Origin: Pseudomonadota bacterium
GTDB taxonomy: Bacteria; Desulfobacterota; JAPLJL01
Assembly: GCA_026388655.1 (NCBI GenBank)
Contig: JAPLJI010000170.1
Coordinates: 1 to 58,007 of the forward strand
Reading direction: 5' to 3'
DNA length: 58,007 bases
In this document: piece after piece, positions 52,896-58,007 of the stretch
Numbering within the stretch: position 1 is the stretch's first letter
How the letters are laid out: each line of letters starts with the position of its first letter
Translations under genes and position numbers: made by a program
The notes under the pieces: generated by a model
Databases searched by the model: none
The model's input: the letters and a program-made list of their open reading frames with translations, nothing else
Told to the model about the DNA's origin: nothing

Positions 52896-55559
52896 CTAAC
52901 GGACGCAACGGAACCCTAAACTTTTGTCCGACATACCCGGACCATTTACTGACCTGTAGGCAACACGCAGGCTATACGGATACGCGGCGTCTATCCAGTT
53001 TCCTCCCCGAAACAAACGCGCTGTTCCAGAACCCGACCCCTGCGGATCATTCGTCGGGCTCGATGAATAATAACCCTCACCGTACCAATCATTCACCCAC
53101 TCTAATACATTACCAGACATATCATACAAACCATAACCATTGGCCGCAAAACTACCCACCTCGATCGTATCGTCCGGAGAACATGGAACATACTGCGCCC
53201 CGTTCGACGCACCCAGCGTGCAAGTAGGATCGTTATCCCCCCACGGATACCTCTTTCCCTCCAATCCTCCCCGCGCCGCATACTCCCACTCTGCTTCCGT
53301 CGGCAACCTCAACCCCGCCCACTGGCAATAAGCTTTCGCTTCGAACCAATCAACATAAATCATCGGGAAATTATCATAAGTTGAATTCCCGTAATAAGAT
53401 GATCGGGTATTTGAAGAAATCAATTGGGGCGCGATGCACTCACCGGCATCTACACATTGCTTATACCGGGCGTTGGTGACCTCATAAATGTCCAACTCAA
53501 AGGCCGATATGCAAACATTATGAACAGGGCGTTCAGATGAATCCCCTTCGTTAAAAGCATCGCCCATGTTGAAACAACCTTGGGGTATACAAACTGTTTC
53601 AGAAGTAGCCATGCATTGAGTTGTCGCATAAACCACGCTGGAAAAGCTTGAGTTTCCCGCTGAATTATAAGAATAAACTCTGTAATAATACGTAGTGCTG
53701 GGCGAAAGGCTGGTATTGGAATACGAAGTGGCATTGGAAACGGTGGTGTATATTAATGAGTATGTTCCCCCCGGACCGGTTTTACGTTCGATCTTAAAAC
53801 CATTCTCATTGTTGGAATTATCCGTCCAAGCAAGATCTATCTGAGATGACGAAACTGCCGTGGCTTGAAGATTTGAAGGAGCGATGGGCGAAGTTAGCGG
53901 ACATGCAGAAGTGGTAGAATTTATTTCTACGGAGAAACTGGAGTCACCGGCGGAATTATAGGCCCGAACCCGATAATAATAATTTGTCTCGCAGGTCAGT
54001 CCGGTATTATTATAAGTAGCTACCCCTGCTGATACTGTACCGATTTGGACATAGGTTCCGCCAACCCCGGTTTTCCGCTCTATCTTGAACCTCTCTTCAT
54101 TATTGGAATTATCCACCCAATAAATATTTATCCGCGAATAGGAAATAACGGTGGAGGTAAGATTGGAGGGGGCGGTTGGCACGGTTAAAGGACAATCCCC
54201 TGCCATCATTCCTATTTCGTTTGAATAATTCGAATCACCCACCGAATTAAAAGCCCGCGCCCGATAAAAATACGTAGTTTCACATATAAGCCCTGAATCC
54301 TGATAATTTGTTACTCCAATTCCAACTGAAGTTATTTGAGAATATGTTCCAGCAACCCCGGTTTTCCGCTCGATCTTGAACCCATCCTCGTTGCTTGAAT
54401 TATCAGCCCAGCTCAAATTAATCTGGGTCGCGGAAACCGCCGTGGCCGTAAGCCCTGAAGGCGCGGTCGGCGCGGATAAAGGACAAGCTGAGGTAGTCGC
54501 ATTAGCCTCGCTGGAATAAACCGAACTTCCCATCCCGTTATAAGCCGTGACTCTGTAATAATATTCCATATTGCAGACAAGCCCGGGATCCTGACAACTT
54601 GCTGTCCCCGCATTCACGGTTCCGATCTGGGCATAAGTTCCCCCCGCTCCGGTCTTACGCTCAATTGCAAACCCGTCCTCGTTATCGGAATTATCCGACC
54701 AGCTCAAATCGATTTGGGAAGAGGAAACCACACCAGCAGCAAGGTTAGAAGGGGCGGCGGGAGTAGTTGAGGGGCAATCAAGAGTAGTGGCGGGTACCTC
54801 GTTTGAATAATCGGAGTCCCCGTCTGAATTAGTTGCCCTGACCTGGTAATAATATTCAGTCTCGCAGGTGAGGGCGTAATCCTGGTAGGTATTCACATTG
54901 CTATTTACGACGGCAATTTGGATATAGGAACCGCCGGAGCCGGTTTTTCTTTCTATTTTAAAACCCTCTTCATTATCCGAATTATCCTGCCACTGGAGAG
55001 AAATCTGGCTGGAAGAAATGGGATTGGCCGTGAGATCAGAAAGAGCAGTGGGTAAATTCGAGGAGGTAACCGGTTCCATAACGATCTCACCCGCGTCCGA
55101 GGTTTTGCCTTTTTTAATCGTTACGGATGAGCTTTCCCCCCGGAAAATAACCGCCGACGAAGAATCTAAACCTTCAATTCTTAAAAGATAAGTTCCAGGC
55201 GGGGCGGACATTTCGCCGTGATGGAGGGAAAAGGAATGTTCGGCTTCTGTTACTTTGGTTGTGCCGGTCCAGAGGGAGGCGCGGATCAATGTAACTCCGG
55301 TGTAATCAGCCTGGGGCTGATAACCGGTTTCGAGTTTCGGGTTTCGAGTTTCGAGTTGGGAGATGAAGTCTTCGGTCGTCCCAGCGTCCGGGCTTCCCAG
55401 CTTTCCAGCCTTCTCGCTTTCCAGCATTCTTGCTTCGGGCGGCCAGACCAGGTGGAAGGTAAGGTAGCCAACATCGGGGGAACCGCAACTTAATAAAACA
55501 ATAAGCAACCCACAAAAAAGTAGAGAGTGGAGAGTAGAGGGTTTGGAGGGAAATATCAT
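52896..55559 (-). CDS. lipoprotein with five FN3 domains and a C-terminal formylglycine-generating-enzyme-like domain
   Basis: 887 residues. Lipobox LLSCGSP (Cys 25). Residues about 43-82 are encoded by repeat DNA (QLETRNPKLETGYQ). About 170-645 are five FN3 domains of about 95 residues, each with QI.L.W.DNS.NE..FKIERKTG. From about 650 is an FGE/SUMF1-like domain: GCFNMGD, RPVHNVCISAFELDIYEVTN, CQWAGLRLPTEAEWEYAARGG, YPWGDN, SGNVLEWVNDWY and a final RGGNW-x-SLGFRCVR. FGE relatives install formylglycine or act as binding modules. As a surface-anchored FN3 protein it may bind extracellular targets. The catalytic Cys pair was not verified, so activity is open. Confidence 0.93.
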   Translation of the reverse strand: MIFPSKPSTLHSLLFCGLLIVLLSCGSPDVGYLTFHLVWPPEARMLESEKAGKLGSPDAGTTEDFISQLETRNPKLETGYQPQADYTGVTLIRASLWTGTTKVTEAEHSFSLHHGEMSAPPGTYLLRIEGLDSSSAVIFRGESSSVTIKKGKTSDAGEIVMEPVTSSNLPTALSDLTANPISSSQISLQWQDNSDNEEGFKIERKTGSGGSYIQIAVVNSNVNTYQDYALTCETEYYYQVRATNSDGDSDYSNEVPATTLDCPSTTPAAPSNLAAGVVSSSQIDLSWSDNSDNEDGFAIERKTGAGGTYAQIGTVNAGTASCQDPGLVCNMEYYYRVTAYNGMGSSVYSSEANATTSACPLSAPTAPSGLTATAVSATQINLSWADNSSNEDGFKIERKTGVAGTYSQITSVGIGVTNYQDSGLICETTYFYRARAFNSVGDSNYSNEIGMMAGDCPLTVPTAPSNLTSTVISYSRINIYWVDNSNNEERFKIERKTGVGGTYVQIGTVSAGVATYNNTGLTCETNYYYRVRAYNSAGDSSFSVEINSTTSACPLTSPIAPSNLQATAVSSSQIDLAWTDNSNNENGFKIERKTGPGGTYSLIYTTVSNATSYSNTSLSPSTTYYYRVYSYNSAGNSSFSSVVYATTQCMATSETVCIPQGCFNMGDAFNEGDSSERPVHNVCISAFELDIYEVTNARYKQCVDAGECIAPQLISSNTRSSYYGNSTYDNFPMIYVDWFEAKAYCQWAGLRLPTEAEWEYAARGGLEGKRYPWGDNDPTCTLGASNGAQYVPCSPDDTIEVGSFAANGYGLYDMSGNVLEWVNDWYGEGYYSSSPTNDPQGSGSGTARLFRGGNWIDAAYPYSLRVAYRSVNGPGMSDKSLGFRCVR
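55322..55440. repeat. phrase-like repeats inside the FN3-FGE coding sequence
   Basis: On the + strand, words GTTTCGAGTTTCGGGTTTCGAG at 55327-55350 (family B) and CCAGCTTTCCAGCC / CTTTCCAGCATTC at 55398-55430 (family D). They lie in-frame and encode ETRNPKLETGYQ and related residues, so the repeat has become part of the lipoprotein's N-terminal linker. Confidence 0.65.
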
Positions 55560-55598
55560 TTTATTCAGATGCCTTAATTACTTGGCATTCATCGTCCG

Positions 55599-55850
55599 TT
55601 ATTTCTCATATTTTCCATGCTCTTCCGCCACCGAGTGGGAGAGGCAGGTCTCCGGCTCAACCTGGACAAGCTTGAAAAGTTCATCCAACTGAATCCGTTT
55701 GCTCGCGTCAAATATTTCTATTCCAACGATTTTCCCTTCTGAAGTTGTATCCACTGCCAGCCCTTCCTCAATTTCAACCGCTCCATCCGGCTTCAACTCG
55801 GAAAAACGAATATAGGCAATATCATATTTTTTGTCATAACTTACTTTCAT
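55599..55850 (-). CDS. DUF2283 protein, likely antitoxin partner
   Basis: 83 residues beginning MKVSYDKKYDIAYIRF. Contains VDTTSEGKIVGIEIFDAS and IQLDELF, the DUF2283 pattern. It overlaps the DUF4258 gene by 17 bases, so the pair is translationally coupled. DUF2283 genes often sit beside DUF4258 or RelE-like genes, so a toxin-antitoxin role is proposed by association only. Confidence 0.8.
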   Translation of the reverse strand: MKVSYDKKYDIAYIRFSELKPDGAVEIEEGLAVDTTSEGKIVGIEIFDASKRIQLDELFKLVQVEPETCLSHSVAEEHGKYEK

Positions 55851-56094
55851 TTTTTACCCCCTTATCTTTCCGCTTTAACGGATAAGCTGAAATAATTACT
55901 ATTTCATCACCCTCATAAACAAAAACGATTTTCAAAGGAAAATTTTTAAATTTATTCTCCGGTTGCCCTAAAGTAACAAAACGATTCCCTTCTTTCTCCG
56001 GTTTAATACTTTCGTTGGAAATAACTTTCTCAATATCCTCCTCATCAATCCCATACAACTCCATTCTTTTCCGGCAATGCCTTGTGAATTTCAT
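55834..56094 (-). CDS. DUF4258 protein, possible toxin
   Basis: 86 residues. MKFTRHCRKRMELYGIDEEDIEKVI is the DUF4258 N-terminal helix, and the strands LKIVFVYEGDEIVIISAYPL close the fold. DUF4258 is RelE-like in size and arrangement. It lies directly downstream of the PEGA gene (5 bases) with DUF2283 overlapping its end. The Lys-rich tail KRKDKGVKNESKL is unusual. Confidence 0.8.
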   Translation of the reverse strand: MKFTRHCRKRMELYGIDEEDIEKVISNESIKPEKEGNRFVTLGQPENKFKNFPLKIVFVYEGDEIVIISAYPLKRKDKGVKNESKL

Positions 56095-56098
56095 TTTT

Positions 56099-57451
56099 CT
56101 ACCATTGATAACTAACCTTTCCCTCGTTCTTCTCGCGGGAAGTTAGGGCGTAAGTGGCGTAGGCGCCGCCTCCCACCACCCCGGCCACCAGAACCCAGAC
56201 CCAGGCTTTTTTATACCAGGCCCGGTCACTTCCAACGCTTTCCTTTTTCTTCGGAATAGGTTTTGCCGCGGCCGCGATCGAAGTTAGGACAAAATCCAGG
56301 TTGTAAGGTTTATTGGGCGAAACGGTAATATCCTTGGACTGATCTTCAAAACCTTCTTTTTTAATCCTGATTTTATGATCCCCGGGAGGAACCTCCAGGG
56401 AAAGGGTTGTCTCACCTTTATTTCTCCCATCCAGGTAAACCCCTGCTCCCGGAGGGGTTGAGGTTATCAGAATCTTGCCCGGCTTCCCCACCATTTTTGC
56501 TTCCACATTGGTCGTCTGCTGGTAAAAGACCTGGAAATCGCCCGCGAATTCCTCATAATCGGAATGCGTAACCCTGATTTTATGATCACCGATTTTTAAT
56601 CCCTGGACATCCAACGGGGTTTCGCCCTTTTCCTGCTCGTCAACCAAAACCCGGGCGGGCTGAACCGGCGTTGAGGTGACTTTCAAATTCCCGGTCTGCT
56701 CTATAAGGATCTCGTCCACCCGGGCGGCTTTATCCTTTTCAATAATGACCCCCTTGCTGATGATGGAATAACCGTCCCGGGTTATCGTCAGGCTGTGGTT
56801 TCCAACCGGGATTCCAGGAACCTTGACCGGAGAGACCCCGACCGAGCTTGCATCCAGGTAAATCGAGGATCCCGGGGGATTGGTCTTGACTTCGAGGGAT
56901 CCGGTTTCAACCTTCCCCGGCCTAGCCAGCTGAGCAGTGGGTTCGAATCTCCTGCCTCCCGCGATCTCCAGCGCGATTTCAATTATGGGAGTTATCAGTT
57001 CTCCCACTGGACCCTTGGAGCGGCGGCTGGCCATCTTCTCGGTCTCCCCGGTCTCGACATTTACAAGCTGGATAGCGATGACGTAGTTATCCCCCAACCT
57101 GCCGATCGAACCGAAGACCATCTTTTCCACGCCCAGAAGCCGGCCCAGCTTGACCACGCATTCTTCCGAAGTGCAGTCGGAAATCTGAATACTCTGCTCC
57201 TTCAAAATTGGTTCCATATTCTTCCGATCCACGATTCGGAACCGATCGGTTTTCAATAACTGCTCGCGGAGGGATTCGCTGAGGACAGAACACTCTTCCG
57301 GGGTAGGATCCTTTTTGCATTCCAGGGCCAGGACCGCCAGGAAGATTTTCTTAGCCCCTTCGGTTTCGCCCTGGGCCAAGAGAAGATCGGGCCGGAGAAC
57401 CGAGAAAAGGAAGGAAAAAACTAAAATAAGGGAAATAGGTTTGGATCTCAT
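56099..57451 (-). CDS. CsgG-like domain plus three PEGA domains, membrane-anchored
   Basis: 450 residues. A signal sequence (to about 26, LLLAQ) is followed by a CsgG/TolB-like N-terminal domain (about 35-170, LECKKDPTPEECSVLSESLR, then GVEKMVFGSIGRLGDNYVIAIQ). Three PEGA domains follow, each with a P-G-A-x-V-Y-like strand (LEVKTNPPGSSIYLD, TSTPVQPARVLVD, ITSTPPGAGVYLDG). A basic stretch then leads to a C-terminal transmembrane helix (WVWVLVAGVVGGGAYATYAL). This arrangement suggests an envelope protein that organises surface or peptidoglycan-associated complexes. No partner genes are obvious. Confidence 0.88.
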   Translation of the reverse strand: MRSKPISLILVFSFLFSVLRPDLLLAQGETEGAKKIFLAVLALECKKDPTPEECSVLSESLREQLLKTDRFRIVDRKNMEPILKEQSIQISDCTSEECVVKLGRLLGVEKMVFGSIGRLGDNYVIAIQLVNVETGETEKMASRRSKGPVGELITPIIEIALEIAGGRRFEPTAQLARPGKVETGSLEVKTNPPGSSIYLDASSVGVSPVKVPGIPVGNHSLTITRDGYSIISKGVIIEKDKAARVDEILIEQTGNLKVTSTPVQPARVLVDEQEKGETPLDVQGLKIGDHKIRVTHSDYEEFAGDFQVFYQQTTNVEAKMVGKPGKILITSTPPGAGVYLDGRNKGETTLSLEVPPGDHKIRIKKEGFEDQSKDITVSPNKPYNLDFVLTSIAAAAKPIPKKKESVGSDRAWYKKAWVWVLVAGVVGGGAYATYALTSREKNEGKVSYQW

Positions 57452-57953
57452 TGTAAGTCTTTCCGGTTGCTGGATTATACCATTTAATCACACCAGGATG
57501 AACCGGGAGAGAAGAAATCCGGAGTAACTCAGTCTCCAGATGTCATTCCCGCGGAAGCGGGAATCCAGAAGAATATAAAAATGCAGGGATTTTTAGATGA
57601 AGTTAATTCCAAACATAAAAAACATTACCTGGATTCCTGCCTTCGCAGGAATGACAGGAGAGGAATGGATCCCCGTTCTAGCCGACACGAGCCATCGGCT
57701 TGGGAAGGCCACATCAAGTGCGGAATGACGGAATAAGTCAATCCCCTCCCCTCCCAGGGAGGGGAAGATATAAAAGGAAGCGAAAGCGGGCAAAAACGCT
57801 TTCTTTTTGTAATTCCCGATGCGTCCGGGCGTCCAACCAGCTATAAAAATCGGCCTTTCCCTGCATTTTTCCGCCACTCTCTGGATTTTCCCTTTTAAGA
57901 CCGGAACTTAGCGACTATTTTAGTATGCAAATGAAGTTGAAAGGAGGCCACTA
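57452..57953. repeat. intergenic region with GTCATTCCCG-type inverted repeat
   Basis: TGTCATTCCCGCGGAAGCGG (from 57541) faces TTCGCAGGAATGACA (to 57656), forming a large inverted repeat. Within it are smaller palindromes CCCGCGGAAGCGGG and CCTGCCTTCGCAGG. A further CGGAATGACGG lies near 57720, and CCCCTCCCCTCCCAGGGAGGGG at 57743-57765 forms another hairpin. No gene is seen. The RBS AAAGGAGG for the last gene lies at 57940-57947. Confidence 0.6.
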
Positions 57954-58007
57954 ATGGACATAGTTAAGAAAGTAAAAGACATCGTTTGCGAGCAGCTCAA
58001 TGTCCCA
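57954..58007 (+). CDS. acpP: acyl carrier protein, 3'-truncated by the window edge
   Basis: The visible 18 codons read MDIVKKVKDIVCEQLNVP, which fits the N-terminal helix and start of loop 1 of acyl carrier protein. AAAGGAGG lies six bases upstream. The Ser-bearing DSL motif that carries phosphopantetheine is beyond the window. A Cys at position 12 is unusual. The call is based on this short stretch only. Confidence 0.65.
   Translation, partial: MDIVKKVKDIVCEQLNVP

Noticed and set aside
56938-56970. GGTTCGAATC, tRNA T-loop-like
   Set aside because: Lies within the CsgG/PEGA coding sequence and no cloverleaf arms can be drawn around it.

Overview
This 58 kb window looks like chromosome from an uncultured, GC-rich, diderm (Gram-negative type) bacterium. 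The evidence is a TonB-dependent receptor, at least six predicted lipoproteins, a Tat-exported amidohydrolase and a lytic transglycosylase. A GlpB-like flavoprotein, a pyruvate carboxylase B/oxaloacetate decarboxylase alpha-type protein and acyl-CoA dehydrogenase/enoyl-CoA hydratase genes suggest an anaerobic or facultative heterotroph of Desulfobacterota/Nitrospirota type. That placement is inference; no rRNA or tRNA gene was seen to fix taxonomy.

Layout. 0-3 kb (+): 3' part of aroK, an SCP2-like gene, ruvX and mltG. 2.8-4.7 kb (-): an FHA protein and rimO. 4.7-8.4 kb (+): panE, a DUF3089-type lipoprotein hydrolase, an ABC substrate-binding protein whose start was replaced by a repeat element, and a small Cys/His protein. 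8.8-15.8 kb (-): alpha/beta hydrolase, a TPR-Ser/Thr kinase and the yebC-ruvC-ruvA-ruvB operon. 16-18.2 kb (+): a small protein plus a biotin-dependent carboxyltransferase closed by a strong terminator. 19.1-26.1 kb (+): two paralogous lipoproteins, a TonB-dependent receptor and folE2. 26.4-31.7 kb (+): ligA, glpB-like, a small Fe-S protein and purB. 32-35.7 kb (+): acyl-CoA dehydrogenase, enoyl-CoA hydratase and a HEPN-CBS protein. 35.8-38 kb (-): B12/radical SAM protein and two small membrane proteins. 38.1-42.7 kb (+): STAS-HATPase fusion, TPR lipoprotein and SpoIIE phosphatase (a partner-switching set), then an SCP2-like gene. 42.8-47.4 kb (+): Tat amidohydrolase, RRM protein, Cys-rich hypothetical, FKBP lipoprotein and SRPBCC protein.

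47.4-52.9 kb is different: AT-rich, repeat-laden and accessory. It holds a frameshifted RelE-like toxin with its antitoxin, about 1.3 kb of repeat debris, an Mrr-like endonuclease and several small membrane or orphan proteins. 52.9-57.5 kb (-) carries a five-FN3 plus formylglycine-generating-enzyme-like lipoprotein, a DUF4258/DUF2283 pair and a CsgG/PEGA protein. The window ends in the first codons of an acyl carrier protein.

The features most likely to be new are: (1) the partner-switching locus with antagonist and kinase domains on one polypeptide; (2) the lipoprotein-pair/TonB receptor locus next to folE2; (3) several families of 'phrase-like' intergenic repeats built from short drifting words, some of which run into and are translated as parts of proteins; (4) a MITE-like long inverted repeat that shares an identical 45-bp arm between two copies and has removed the start of one gene.
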